Positions 1 through 8,316 of a stretch of DNA of 64,000 nt are shown here, one piece after another. The translations under genes and the position numbers were made by a program. The notes below the pieces were generated by a model. The model had not been told where the DNA came from. It ran no database searches and saw only the letters and a list, made by a program, of their open reading frames with translations. The first letter of the stretch is position 1, and each line of letters opens with the position of its first letter. Origin of the DNA: Paenibacillus woosongensis (GTDB lineage Bacteria; Bacillota; Bacilli; Paenibacillales; Paenibacillaceae); assembly GCF_030122845.1 (NCBI RefSeq), contig NZ_CP126084.1, positions 3,410,001-3,474,000 of the forward strand, written 5' to 3'.

Positions 1-75
1 TTTTTTCAATAATATCATTTTAACTCTTTGAAGTACAGAAGTGAACCCCTTCACCCAACTCTCATTTTATATTTA

Positions 76-110
76 AAAACGGCCCTTCCCCTGATCCGAA
101 AGAGCCGTTT
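76..110 (-). terminator. Rho-independent terminator
   Basis: An inverted repeat with arms AAACGGCTCTT and AAGGGCCGTTT (minus-strand reading, one wobble pair) is followed by more T residues. It lies just downstream of the minus-strand gene at 142-738. Confidence 0.8.
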
Positions 111-141
111 CAATCCTTGTTTGATGTTCGCATTGTCTCTG

Positions 142-738
142 TTACCACTCCAGTTGGATTAATTGAATACGAAGCTTGCGCAGCTTCTCTTTGCAGTCCT
201 CGATCAGCTTTTCGTCGCCGGATTTCATAGCGTCATACAAATGATCCAGTTCTTCGTCCAGTCTCTTCTGCAGGCTCTCGATCTGCTGCTCCGCTGATTG
301 CGATGCCAGCAGCTCCGCGACTCGCTCCATGTCAAGCATGGGGCCTTTTTGAAAAATAACCCGATGCTCCACCCCGGTAATTTCCACCAAACGGATGACC
401 TCGCCAAACAAGATGCTCTCGATTAATATTTGCCGGTCTTTGAACCGTTTAACGACCGCATGGCCGCGCAAGTCCCCGATCAGCTTCTCAAACCATTCCG
501 CCAGCTTGGCATCCTTAATGACGTAATCGCCTGCCAGCTTGTATCCTTTCGCGAGACGCTGAAAACGCAACTTGGTCAATTTGCGTCCAGTACGTACGGA
601 AATAATAAAGATCGATTCGTTCTCGCTCCAGTACAGCGAATATCCGTCCTGGATGAGATCGCGAATCAGCTGCTGAATGTGCCGACGGTCGAAACGGAGT
701 TCCAGATTGCAGTATTCTACCTCGTAACTTTTATTCAC
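142..738 (-). CDS. Conserved hypothetical protein, 198 aa
   Basis: I do not recognise a named family. The protein is soluble, with no signal peptide or membrane segment. The first 120 residues are a mixed alpha/beta domain. The C-terminal third, from about residue 140, is highly charged and predicted helical or coiled coil (many E, K, L, R in heptad-like spacing). The start is GTG, chosen because AAGGAGGG lies 6 bases upstream. It is a single-gene unit closed by the hairpin at 76-110 and is divergent from the DUF1054 gene. Function unknown; the coiled coil suggests a binding role, which is inference only. Confidence 0.75.
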   Translation of the reverse strand: MNKSYEVEYCNLELRFDRRHIQQLIRDLIQDGYSLYWSENESIFIISVRTGRKLTKLRFQRLAKGYKLAGDYVIKDAKLAEWFEKLIGDLRGHAVVKRFKDRQILIESILFGEVIRLVEITGVEHRVIFQKGPMLDMERVAELLASQSAEQQIESLQKRLDEELDHLYDAMKSGDEKLIEDCKEKLRKLRIQLIQLEW

Positions 739-918
739 GGCACTCCCTCCTTACCTTATCTTATACTTCATCTTATGTAGAGGTAACTTGGATTATTGAT
801 TATTTTTACCCGTTATGAGCCCATTATGACGCAGAATGGGCTGAAAAAGTGTTATACTGGCGAGTGACGGCCGATAGTGGCCTATAGAAAAACAAGCATT
901 CTGCTGGAGGTTGCCATG

Positions 919-1542
919 ATGAATTTTACCGGCTTTCACAGCCAAGATTTCGATAGCTTGACCGTACCAGGGCTTGAGCCGCGGATGGAAGCGATCATCG
1001 CGAATATCCGCCCCAAGCTCGAAGCGCTTGGAGGAACGCTTGCTCCTTACTTGTCGGCCCTGTGCGGCGAAGAAATGTTCCCGCATGTCGCGAAGCACGC
1101 GAGACGGACGATCAATCCACCGGAGGATACGTGGATTGCCTGGAGCAGCAGCAAGCGCGGCTACAAAGCGCTGCCCCATTTCCAGGTAGGGATGTTCTCC
1201 ACCCATCTGTTCATCATTTTTGCGGTTATTTATGAAAGCCCGAATAAGGAAACGATCGCCCGGTATTTGGAGAAGCATACAGCCAAAGTAGACAAGCTCG
1301 TGCCGGCTGATTTCTACTGGTCGACCGACCATATGAATCCCGAGGGAACGCTCCACCGGGAGATGAATAAGGAGGCACTGCTGCAAATGGCCGGCAAGCT
1401 CAAAACCGTGAAAAAATCCGAGCTGCTGTGCGGATTGCGCCTCGATCGCGATCACCCCCTTCTTCAAGATGGCGAGGGGCTTACCCATAAAATCGAACAA
1501 ACCTTTGAGACGTTACTGCCGCTCTACAAAGGATCCTTCTAA
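919..1542 (+). CDS. DUF1054 family protein (YktB-like)
   Basis: About 207 residues, the usual size of the YktB/UPF0637 family of Bacillales. The N-terminus reads MNFTGFHSQDF and the central part carries the family-like stretch with TWIAWSSSKRGYKALPHFQ. No signal or membrane segment, so cytoplasmic; biochemical role unknown. Start set at the second of two adjacent ATGs (916 and 919) because CTGGAGG ends at 910, giving 8-base spacing; 916 is also possible. In-frame codons reach upstream to 877 but have no ribosome site. Single gene, convergent with the MFS gene and sharing its terminator. Confidence 0.85.
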   Translation: MNFTGFHSQDFDSLTVPGLEPRMEAIIANIRPKLEALGGTLAPYLSALCGEEMFPHVAKHARRTINPPEDTWIAWSSSKRGYKALPHFQVGMFSTHLFIIFAVIYESPNKETIARYLEKHTAKVDKLVPADFYWSTDHMNPEGTLHREMNKEALLQMAGKLKTVKKSELLCGLRLDRDHPLLQDGEGLTHKIEQTFETLLPLYKGSF

Positions 1543-1548
1543 AACGCA

Positions 1549-1586
1549 AAACAGCCTTCCCCTTACGCTCGGGGAAGGCTGTTTTT
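1549..1586. terminator. Bidirectional terminator
   Basis: Perfect 14-bp stem (AAACAGCCTTCCCC and its complement, 1549-1562 and 1571-1584) with an 8-base loop and T-rich flanks on both sides. It serves the convergent genes at 919-1542 and 1563-2831. The minus-strand gene stops inside the loop. Confidence 0.92.
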
Positions 1587-2831
1587 AGGCCGGGATATGA
1601 TGATATGGACAAAGAACAGGATGCCCATCACAATGGCGCTAGCCATAAACGGCGCTGAAGGGCCGAGCATGTCCCACATTTTGCCCGAGATGATCGGTCC
1701 TACGACCATCCCTGATCCCTGTACCGTTAAGAAGAGGCCCCACACGGTCCCCTTCTCCCCTTCGGGAAGCATATGGGAAATCATCGTATCCCATGTCGGC
1801 AAAATGCACGCATAACTGATCCCGATGAGGATGACAAGGATCCAGACGAGAGAAATGGAGCGAGTTACTGCAAACAGCCCGATCGCTACGGAAGAGAGCG
1901 CGAAGCCGATATGCAGAAACCATTTTGTCCCGAAACGGTCCACCAGCCGGCCGATCGGTATCAGGCCAATTACAGTGATCCCCCCTCCAGTAACGAGCAG
2001 GGCGCTGAAGGCTTCCGGTGATAAATCAAGCTCCGCCCGCACATACAAGGTGATGACCGGGGTCAGCAGCCCAATCGCAAAGGTCTGCAGGAAAAGCGCC
2101 GGAAACAATAATCGGCTGACATGGAGATTCTCTTTAATATGGCGGATCGATTGGCGGACATTGTTGAGCACTCCCTTGACTCCGCCTTCCCAAAGAGAAG
2201 GCTCCTCCGCTGGTTGTCCCGCCGTATCCGGACTGCTCTTCATCTTGCTTTTTCCCGGCAGGAAAAAAGACACGATGACCACGATTCCCATCAAAGCAAG
2301 CAGAACCCAGAAGACCGGTCGATACGAGCCATCCACGAAAAAATTAATAATGACCGGGCCTAAGCCTGTCCCGCCCAAGCTGGAGATTTGAATGACGCCC
2401 ATCGCGGTGCCGAAATTGTTATTCTCGCGCGTAACGGCGGAAATGCCCATCAGAACGCATGGCCATAGTGGAGCGGTGCCGATGCCTATCAGCGCGCATC
2501 CGAGGACGATCATGCCCATTTTATCCGCCATGGCGATAATCAGGACGGCAAAAAACGTCAGCAAGAGCCCCAGCATCATCGTCAGCCTGAAACCGACCCG
2601 CTCAATGAACCAGCCAGCCGGGCTGCGAAACACGTTATCGCCGATATACTGAAGCGAAAAGGATAAACCGATTGCGAACGCGCTAAGATGCAGTACATCC
2701 CCCATGTACACAGGTAAAATTGATACGATTAATGCTCCCTTTACGAACTCCACCAGGAACATAATGATCCATAGGCTAATGAAAGTCGGAGTCAGCAGTT
2801 TCTTGCTTACGAGTTTGGTCGTTATTTCCAC
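1563..2831 (-). CDS. MFS transporter
   Basis: 422 residues with about 12 hydrophobic segments and a charged central loop at roughly residues 200-240, typical of the major facilitator superfamily. The loop 2-3 region (GWFIERVGFR) and its second-half counterpart (IGRLVDRFGTKW) are the usual MFS motif A. Inner-membrane proton-linked transporter, probably an exporter; substrate cannot be read from sequence. GTG start with AAGGGAG 7 bases upstream. The stop codon sits inside the loop of the terminator at 1549-1586, so the last codons form one stem arm. Divergent from the SpeA-type gene. Confidence 0.88.
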   Translation of the reverse strand: MEITTKLVSKKLLTPTFISLWIIMFLVEFVKGALIVSILPVYMGDVLHLSAFAIGLSFSLQYIGDNVFRSPAGWFIERVGFRLTMMLGLLLTFFAVLIIAMADKMGMIVLGCALIGIGTAPLWPCVLMGISAVTRENNNFGTAMGVIQISSLGGTGLGPVIINFFVDGSYRPVFWVLLALMGIVVIVSFFLPGKSKMKSSPDTAGQPAEEPSLWEGGVKGVLNNVRQSIRHIKENLHVSRLLFPALFLQTFAIGLLTPVITLYVRAELDLSPEAFSALLVTGGGITVIGLIPIGRLVDRFGTKWFLHIGFALSSVAIGLFAVTRSISLVWILVILIGISYACILPTWDTMISHMLPEGEKGTVWGLFLTVQGSGMVVGPIISGKMWDMLGPSAPFMASAIVMGILFFVHIIISRPKNSLPRA

Positions 2832-2946
2832 AGTCGTTCTCCCTTATCTTCTCTTTATAATCGTAAAGTTATTTCTAGTTTATCCTTTTGGGACGGTAAG
2901 TTACACCCCGATCCGAGATTATCTGCATCTTGCGTCCAATCTTTAC

Positions 2947-2974
2947 TTGCAATCCAATCTCTTTTTGCTATACT
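2947..2974 (+). promoter_or_regulatory. Putative sigma-A promoter for the decarboxylase gene
   Basis: TTGCAA (2947-2952), 16-base spacer, TATACT (2969-2974), in the divergent intergenic region upstream of the start at 3020. Confidence 0.55.
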
Positions 2975-3019
2975 CAACTTTGTTTAAAAATTTTGCATGG
3001 AAAGGCAGGGATGGCCTTC

Positions 3020-4495
3020 ATGGATCATCAAGTCACACCGCTGTTTACCGCGCTCAAGAAGCACGCGGCCGGCAATCCCGTTCAATTTCATATTCCCGGG
3101 CACAAAAAAGGGCTTGGTACCGATAAAGAATTTAGAGAATTCATAGGTGATAATGCCCTCTCGATCGATTTGATCAACATTGCACCGCTCGATGACCTGC
3201 ACCAGCCTACCGGCGTCATCGAAGAAGCGCAGAAGCTGGCAGCAGACGCGTTCGGCGCCGATTACACGTATTTCTCTGTTCAGGGCACAAGCGGCGCGAT
3301 TATGACGATGATCCTGTCCATTTGCTCCCCCGGCGATAAAATCATCGTACCGAGGAACGTGCACAAATCCGTCATGTCGGCCATTATTTTCGCTGGCGCC
3401 AAGCCGGTCTTCGTCTCCCCTGCACAGGACGAGAACCTGGGGATCGATCACGGCATTACCACTTCTTCCGTAAGAAGGGCGCTGAAGCGCCATCCGGATG
3501 CCAAGGCGGTAGTGGTGATCAACCCGACCTATTTCGGGGTCTGCGCCAATTTGAAGGAAATCGTCGACCTTGCCCACAGCTTCAATGTCCCCGTGCTCGT
3601 GGACGAAGCGCACGGCGTGCACATTCATTTCCACGAGGAGCTTCCGATGTCGGCGATGGAGGCCGGCGCCGATATGGCCGCGACAAGCGTGCATAAGCTG
3701 GGCGGATCTATGACACAGAGTTCCGTGCTGAATCTGAACGTAAAGAACGGATATGTCAACCCGCAGCGCGTTCAGACGATCATCAGCATGCTGACCACGA
3801 CATCGACTTCATATGTGCTGCTCGCTTCGCTGGACACGGCAAGAAGGAATCTTGCGCTTAACGGGCGGGAAATGATACAGCGTGCACTGGACATGGCGCA
3901 TCATGCCCGGCATGAAATCAATAAGATCGAAGGCTTGTACTGCTTCGGGCGGGAGATTCTCGGCAGCGAAGCTGCCTACGATCATGACCCGACCAAGCTG
4001 ACGATTCACGTCCGCCATCTGGGGATCACCGGCTATGAGACGGAGAACTGGCTAAGAGATAACTACAATATCGAGGTAGAGCTTAGCGACATGTACAACA
4101 TTCTGTGCTTCATTACCCCGGGTGATACGGAAGAAACGGTAGAAACACTGCTCACGGCGCTGCGCGAATTATCTAAAATATATTATAAAGAAAATAATGC
4201 CAACGAGCTAATCGTAAAAATTCCGGAAATTCCTCAGCTCTCGCTTATTCCGCGTGATGCGTTCTATGCAGATACCGAGGTCGTTCCTTTTAAAGAATCG
4301 GCAGGCCGCATCATTGCCGAGTTCATCTATGTGTACCCGCCGGGCATTCCGATTCTCCTCCCTGGAGAAGTCATATCCCAGGACAATATCGACTATATCG
4401 TCGATCATGTGGAGGTAGGGCTTCCCGTAAAGGGACCGGAAGACCGGTACATCAATCAGGTGAAGGTCATCGTCGAAGCCGACCCGATTTTCTGA
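3020..4495 (+). CDS. speA: Orn/Lys/Arg decarboxylase family (SpeA-type arginine decarboxylase)
   Basis: 491-residue PLP fold-type I enzyme, the length of B. subtilis SpeA, which converts arginine to agmatine for polyamine synthesis. Family landmarks are QFHIPGHKKG near the N-terminus, FSVQGTSGAIMTM, LVDEAHGVH (PLP-binding Asp and His) and SVHKLGG carrying the Schiff-base lysine; a C-terminal decarboxylase domain follows. Start at 3020 gives MDHQVTPLFTALKKHA, matching the family N-terminus, with AGGGA about 8 bases upstream; ATG 3011 is an alternative. It stands alone, without the speE/speB genes. Lysine or ornithine specificity cannot be excluded. Confidence 0.85.
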   Translation: MDHQVTPLFTALKKHAAGNPVQFHIPGHKKGLGTDKEFREFIGDNALSIDLINIAPLDDLHQPTGVIEEAQKLAADAFGADYTYFSVQGTSGAIMTMILSICSPGDKIIVPRNVHKSVMSAIIFAGAKPVFVSPAQDENLGIDHGITTSSVRRALKRHPDAKAVVVINPTYFGVCANLKEIVDLAHSFNVPVLVDEAHGVHIHFHEELPMSAMEAGADMAATSVHKLGGSMTQSSVLNLNVKNGYVNPQRVQTIISMLTTTSTSYVLLASLDTARRNLALNGREMIQRALDMAHHARHEINKIEGLYCFGREILGSEAAYDHDPTKLTIHVRHLGITGYETENWLRDNYNIEVELSDMYNILCFITPGDTEETVETLLTALRELSKIYYKENNANELIVKIPEIPQLSLIPRDAFYADTEVVPFKESAGRIIAEFIYVYPPGIPILLPGEVISQDNIDYIVDHVEVGLPVKGPEDRYINQVKVIVEADPIF

Positions 4496-4530
4496 TGATT
4501 GAAACTTATTATCGAGGCGTGCATATCCAA

Positions 4531-4560
4531 AGAAGCTCCCCTAGGCGGGGAGCTTCTCTT
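4531..4560. terminator. Terminator between convergent genes
   Basis: AGAAGCTCCCC pairs with GGGGAGCTTCT around a short loop, followed by TTCTCTT. It lies between the decarboxylase gene and the DUF1292 gene. Confidence 0.85.
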
Positions 4561-4592
4561 CAGTTCAGGTCATGGATCTATAGACAAGCATG

Positions 4593-4910
4593 CTACACTT
4601 CATCTTGACCGGAGACCAGCTCGTTGTAAGCCGCCTCCACTTGACGCCATTCGTCCTCATCTTCAATGTTGTAAAGAACCATTTCCTCGTTCTCTTCTTC
4701 CAGACGAAGGATGATCCCGTCCGCTTCCGGATTGTTCCGCTCAAGCAATAGCGCATATACTTTCTCGGCTACGTCGAATGTTTCGACGAGAACCATTTCC
4801 ACGTCGTTGCCTTCTTCGTCCGTCAGCGTGAGCACAAACTCCTCGTGCTCATGGTCATGATCGTGTCCGCAGCCGCACGCTTCGCCGTGTTCATGCTTGT
4901 GATCGCTCAT
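4593..4910 (-). CDS. DUF1292 family protein with His/Cys-rich N-terminus
   Basis: 105 residues. From about residue 24 it matches DUF1292 (YrzB-like): FVLTLTDEEGNDVEM, then an acidic tail. The first 23 residues are rich in His, Asp and Glu and hold CGCG, a likely metal-binding lead such as for zinc or nickel; that is inference from composition. Cytoplasmic, function unknown. ATG start with GAGGT upstream. In many Bacillales such genes sit beside yrrK/yrzL; here the gene is isolated. Confidence 0.85.
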   Translation of the reverse strand: MSDHKHEHGEACGCGHDHDHEHEEFVLTLTDEEGNDVEMVLVETFDVAEKVYALLLERNNPEADGIILRLEEENEEMVLYNIEDEDEWRQVEAAYNELVSGQDEV

Positions 4911-5037
4911 TGAAATACCTCGCTTTGAATGTTTTGTTGGTTGGTTTGGATGAACCTGTCAGTTTCCTCTCGTATCGTATCATTTTTTTACGGGGCAGGT
5001 CAATTCAGTAACGAGGCTATTCCAGAGCAAAAGTGAA

Positions 5038-5601
5038 TTATTTCAGCACATTGATGCTTTTCTCCGACACGAGGACGAAATCGGAATTGCCGGCCGCCGG
5101 CTTCATGTAGAAACCGAGCGTATATTGGCCCGCGGTTTTGAAATCATACGTATAATCGTCAGTGACAAAATAAAAGTTGCTGCCGGTATCTTTAACATCC
5201 TTGGTCTGAATCGTTCTGGAGGTGCCGTCCGGTGCCGTAATCGCAACTCTGACGGCGGATATTTCCGTTCTCAGATTGTCGATTTGCGAGAATACGCTGA
5301 ACTTAAGCTTGCCGGTCTTCTCGATATCGGAGAACACATCCTTGCCTTTAAATAAGAAAATATGCACGTTAGGCTTATAATAATTAACCTTTTTCGTCGC
5401 TTCGTCATATTCGACCAGTCCCTCGAGCTCCCGGACCGGGACATAAGTTTTGCCATCGATCACATAACCGCCATCTTCCACTTCACGGCCGTCCATATAC
5501 AGCTTTACTTTCTGAGTTGCTGAATCTGCAAACAGCATGGATCCGCCCGCAAGGGAGAATGCCAACACTAGTACCGCTACTCTTCTCCAATTCAAGTTCA
5601 T
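5038..5601 (-). CDS. Secreted stalk-domain protein (copper amine oxidase N-terminal-like)
   Basis: About 187 residues. Residues 1-25 form a signal peptide (RR, hydrophobic core, ending LFADSA). Residues 30-75 look like a copper-amine-oxidase-N/stalk domain: VKLYMDGREV, GKTYVPVRELEGLVEYD, KVNYY. The remainder is beta-rich and may be an Ig-like C-terminal domain. Exported, with no anchor seen. Start at ATG 5601, 7 bases after TTGGAGG; a TTG at 5604 is too close. Such domains are common in Paenibacillus envelope proteins; specific role unknown. Confidence 0.75.
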   Translation of the reverse strand: MNLNWRRVAVLVLAFSLAGGSMLFADSATQKVKLYMDGREVEDGGYVIDGKTYVPVRELEGLVEYDEATKKVNYYKPNVHIFLFKGKDVFSDIEKTGKLKFSVFSQIDNLRTEISAVRVAITAPDGTSRTIQTKDVKDTGSNFYFVTDDYTYDFKTAGQYTLGFYMKPAAGNSDFVLVSEKSINVLK

Positions 5602-5713
5602 CAATAGCCCTCCAATTGATTCATGTTGATGTTAATGTATACTCCTGCAAACGGCCCAAGTTGCGGTATTTTCTGCAAATCACTCTTATTTTTTGCGAGA
5701 ATGCAAGAGCTCC

Positions 5714-5731
5714 TTTTACTCGTTAGTAAAA
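5714..5731. promoter_or_regulatory. Palindrome, possible operator
   Basis: Perfect inverted repeat TTTTACT-CGTT-AGTAAAA in the divergent intergenic region between the stalk-domain gene and the MBL gene, about 50 bases before the latter's start. The size suits a TetR-like dimer site; no regulator is adjacent. Confidence 0.35.
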
Positions 5732-5780
5732 TCGTGTAAATTAGAAATGTATGCCAAAGAACGTTAAGGAGGGAATCCGC

Positions 5781-6515
5781 TTGTCGCTTCGCCTTCAAAT
5801 GCTTGGTACGGGCGGCGCTTTTGCCAAGCAATACTACAACAATAACGCTCTGCTGTACGCAGACGGATTTACACTGCTGATCGACTGCGGAATCACGGCC
5901 CCGCTAGCGCTGCACCGGATCGGCAAGCCGATGGACGCTATCGACGCCGTTCTGATCACCCATATTCATGGCGACCATGTCGGCGGATTGGAGGAATATG
6001 CTTTCCGCATGAGATACGGCCATGGACGAAAGCCTGTGCTTTACGTTCCCGAGGCGCTGGCAGAGCCGCTATGGGAGAACACGCTGAAAGGCGGGCTGGG
6101 CCAGGACGGCATCGAAAAGCTGGAGGACGCCTTTCACGTCCATCTCCTTCGCGAGGGGCAAACCTCGGAGCTAGCGCCAGGCCTCACGCTTGAAATCATT
6201 CGCACCCCTCATATTCCTGGGAAGAACAGCTACTCCTTATACTTGAACGGTGAAATTTTTTACAGTGCGGATATGATCTTTCAGCCCGAACTGCTGAAGG
6301 AGCTTGTATATCGGCGCGGCTGCCGCAAAATTCTGCATGAAGTGCAGTTGACAGGACCGGGTCAGGTTCACACCACTTTGGCAGAGCTTCTGACCTTGCC
6401 TGCGGACATCCGGGCGAAAATCTCGCTGATGCACTATGGCGATGAAATGGAGAGCTATATCGGCCAGACGCTCGAGATGGATTTCCTTCGTCAGCATGAA
6501 ATCTATCAGTTATAG
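5781..6515 (+). CDS. MBL-fold metallo-hydrolase (RNase Z-like)
   Basis: 244 residues of metallo-beta-lactamase fold. The metal motif THIHGDHVGG is at about residues 57-66, further ligand candidates are the His of TPHIPG, the Asp of YSADM and the His of LMHYGD near the C-terminus. The start is TTG at 5781, because AAGGAGGG ends 7 bases before it and the product then begins MSLRLQMLGTGGAF, as in RNase Z-like members; an ATG at 5751 has no ribosome site. Cytoplasmic hydrolase; substrate unknown (phosphodiester or lactone). Confidence 0.85.
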   Translation: MSLRLQMLGTGGAFAKQYYNNNALLYADGFTLLIDCGITAPLALHRIGKPMDAIDAVLITHIHGDHVGGLEEYAFRMRYGHGRKPVLYVPEALAEPLWENTLKGGLGQDGIEKLEDAFHVHLLREGQTSELAPGLTLEIIRTPHIPGKNSYSLYLNGEIFYSADMIFQPELLKELVYRRGCRKILHEVQLTGPGQVHTTLAELLTLPADIRAKISLMHYGDEMESYIGQTLEMDFLRQHEIYQL

Positions 6516-6538
6516 GGATAGCTTCTCGCGATACGACA

Positions 6539-6576
6539 AAGCCGCCTTGGGGATCCTTCCCAAGGCGGCTTCTGTG
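6539..6576. terminator. Bidirectional terminator
   Basis: Perfect 13-bp stem AAGCCGCCTTGGG / CCCAAGGCGGCTT with a 7-base loop, between the MBL gene and the DUF3892 gene. Confidence 0.9.
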
Positions 6577-6582
6577 CATTTT

Positions 6583-6822
6583 CTATTCGAATGTGGGCAG
6601 CGCGTCCAAATTGTTGGTTGGATCTCCGTCCGCATCGCCGCGGATATACATCTCGCCGTCTTTTCCCTTAAAAATGTTCACGCCCGAAATGGCACCAGCA
6701 TTTACCTCACGCAGCGCATCCTCGTAATCTAATATACGGCCACTGGAGGTTTTGAACCGGGTCAGGTTGCCGTCCCCGTTTCTTTGAACCGCGATAAAAG
6801 TCTCTCTGCTGTCAACAGCCAT
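6583..6822 (-). CDS. DUF3892 family protein
   Basis: 79 residues matching the small DUF3892 domain: an initial FIAVQRNGDGNLTRFKT strand pair, GRILDYEDALREVNAG, and the closing NNLDALPTF. The family is a one-domain cytoplasmic protein of unknown role, common in Firmicutes. ATG start with AAGGAG about 12 bases upstream. Single gene with a shared terminator. Confidence 0.85.
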   Translation of the reverse strand: MAVDSRETFIAVQRNGDGNLTRFKTSSGRILDYEDALREVNAGAISGVNIFKGKDGEMYIRGDADGDPTNNLDALPTFE

Positions 6823-6911
6823 CCTTCATCACATCTCCTTAATCTACTGAGATTCCCAGCAGGGATGCCTATAGTGTTGCCTGCTCCGGCCATTTATATG
6901 AGGGGTGATGC

Positions 6912-7358
6912 TTATAACGGCTTTTCCATGCGTACATGCAATATGCCTGCGTCATAAAACGGTTCCGTCGAGACCGTCTCATAACCGAGCTTCGCGTAGA
7001 AGCCCTCGGCTTGGCATTGCGCATCAAGGACGGACTTCGTCAGTCCCAGCTCTCTGGCCCGCTCTTCCATGGCGAGCAGCAATATTTTGCCTACGCCTTG
7101 CGAACGGAACGGCTTCCGAACCGCAATCCGCTGCATTTTGGCGCTGTTATCTTTATAGTACGTAATTCTTCCCGTTGCCGCAGCCGTGCCTTCCATTTCG
7201 ATCAGCACATGAACGGCGTCCGGGCTGATCACATCATATTCATCGATTTCCAGATCGATCGGCACCTTCTGCTCCTCTACGAAAACTTCCTTGCGAATGT
7301 TCAAACATTTCTCCAATTGCTCTTCCGAATTAACGGCTATAATTACAGCAGCAGCCAT
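6912..7358 (-). CDS. GNAT family N-acetyltransferase
   Basis: 148 residues of GNAT fold. The N-terminal IRKEVFVEEQKVP and EIDEYD are typical of the ElaA/YitI-like subgroup. The acetyl-CoA site is QRIAVRKPFRSQGVGK (R/Q-x-x-G-x-G/A), followed by a Cys/Gln motif (LDAQCQAEGFYAKLGYE). Substrate unknown. The start at 7358 follows GGGAGGGG by a good spacing; in-frame codons up to 7373 overlap that site. Confidence 0.87.
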   Translation of the reverse strand: MAAAVIIAVNSEEQLEKCLNIRKEVFVEEQKVPIDLEIDEYDVISPDAVHVLIEMEGTAAATGRITYYKDNSAKMQRIAVRKPFRSQGVGKILLLAMEERARELGLTKSVLDAQCQAEGFYAKLGYETVSTEPFYDAGILHVRMEKPL

Positions 7359-7427
7359 TGATACCCCTCCCATGTTGCTTCATTACTCTGCAAACTGCAT
7401 CATTATACAAAAAATAGCTTTTCGTGT

Positions 7428-7446
7428 ATAGTTGTAAAGTAACTAT
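7428..7446. promoter_or_regulatory. Imperfect palindrome
   Basis: ATAGTT-N7-AACTAT lies in the divergent gap between the acetyltransferase gene and the 35-residue membrane protein gene. It may be an operator; nothing else supports it. Confidence 0.25.
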
Positions 7447-7485
7447 CTTCTATTGAACATCTATCCCGGAAGGAGTCACTACGCC

Positions 7486-7593
7486 ATGGTTACGTTGACA
7501 ATTGTCGCAGCAGTACTAATATCCGTTATACTTATCGTTCCCATGTTTTACACTATCAAAAAGGGGTATTCCCGGAAATGGGAGGATGACTGA
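7486..7593 (+). CDS. Small single-pass membrane protein, 35 aa
   Basis: ATG at 7486 with GGAAGGAG ending about 10 bases upstream, stop TGA at 7591. The product begins MVTLTIVAAVLISVI, has one hydrophobic helix of about 20 residues, then a basic/acidic cytoplasmic-type tail (KKGYSRKWEDD). It resembles the tiny YtzI-type membrane proteins of Bacillales, but the family call is tentative. Good ribosome site and clean codon use support a real gene. Confidence 0.65.
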   Translation: MVTLTIVAAVLISVILIVPMFYTIKKGYSRKWEDD

Positions 7594-7605
7594 GTTAAAC
7601 CCTTC

Positions 7606-7872
7606 TCACGGGGGCGTGATGACCTCTTTCGAGTAGACGTGCTCCCGTACGGATTTGCCGTATACCTTGTCGCGTACGGATTGGCCGAACCAGGAAGGAA
7701 GCTGCTGCTGCCGCTGCATCGTCTCTTTATTCGGCTCCAGTCCGCATCCGCTGCCCAGAAGCAGAAGGCTGGCGGCGCCGACGGCGAGAACGATTTTGCA
7801 AATAGCTTTACGGGGGAATTGTGCTGCTGTCGTTAGCTTGTTGTGCTGCACATTGTTCATCCTTTCTGTCAT
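7606..7872 (-). CDS. Small lipoprotein
   Basis: 88 residues. A basic N-terminus (RKAICK) is followed by a hydrophobic core and the lipobox LGSGC, so the mature protein starts at Cys of about residue 43 and has only some 45 residues, with a Q-rich stretch and two similar motifs (SVRDKVYGKSVREHVYSK). Exported and membrane-anchored; function unknown. The ribosome site is weak (AAGGA), and the ATG of MNNVQHN four codons in is an alternative. Convergent with the small membrane protein gene. Confidence 0.6.
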   Translation of the reverse strand: MTERMNNVQHNKLTTAAQFPRKAICKIVLAVGAASLLLLGSGCGLEPNKETMQRQQQLPSWFGQSVRDKVYGKSVREHVYSKEVITPP

Positions 7873-7998
7873 GTTCCTTGGTGCTTTGACTTTGACTATG
7901 GCTTTGTGCCTGCTAACTTCATTTTCGTCTGCATCTGCCCCCTTTATACGCCAGAAGGCGCCTATCTGTGAACTCTCTAATTATATTTAAAAAAAGGT

Positions 7999-8027
7999 TT
8001 GACAGAGTTCACTTAACCTGGTATGAT
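7999..8027 (+). promoter_or_regulatory. Sigma-A promoter for tRNA-Val
   Basis: TTGACA (7999-8004), 17-base spacer, TATGAT (8022-8027), about 28 bases before the tRNA. Confidence 0.8.
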
Positions 8028-8054
8028 ATTTCTTGTCTTCACTAATTGAATTCT

Positions 8055-8127
8055 GATCTGTTAGCTCAGCTGGGAGAGCACCATCTTGACAGGGTGGGGG
8101 TCAGTGGTTCGAGCCCACTACAGATCA
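8055..8127 (+). tRNA. tRNA-Val (anticodon GAC)
   Basis: Full cloverleaf: acceptor GATCTGT/ACAGATC, D arm GCTC...GAGC, anticodon stem CCATC/GGTGG with loop TTGACAG (anticodon GAC), T arm AGTGG-TTCGAGC-CCACT, discriminator A. CCA is not encoded. It is a lone tRNA with its own promoter and terminator. Confidence 0.95.
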
Positions 8128-8133
8128 TAGCCG

Positions 8134-8166
8134 AAAGCCCTTGTGTATCAAGGGCTTTTTCTTTTT
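8134..8166 (+). terminator. Terminator of tRNA-Val
   Basis: AAAGCCCTTG / CAAGGGCTTT stem with a 5-base loop and a long T run. Confidence 0.92.
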
Positions 8167-8316
8167 TCTTCATTCTCTCAATCCTCTCTATCTCTCCATC
8201 CGAGCCTTAAGAAGAAATCCAAACTATTCCTGAATAATTTATTTTTTACTTTATTTGTTTTTATTGTGATTTTTATTATTGTTGTTATACTAAATATTGG
8301 AAGGAGGTGAAAATTG

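Noticed and set aside
793-1500. 235-codon minus-strand frame
   Set aside because: It overlaps the DUF1054 gene entirely and lacks a ribosome site.
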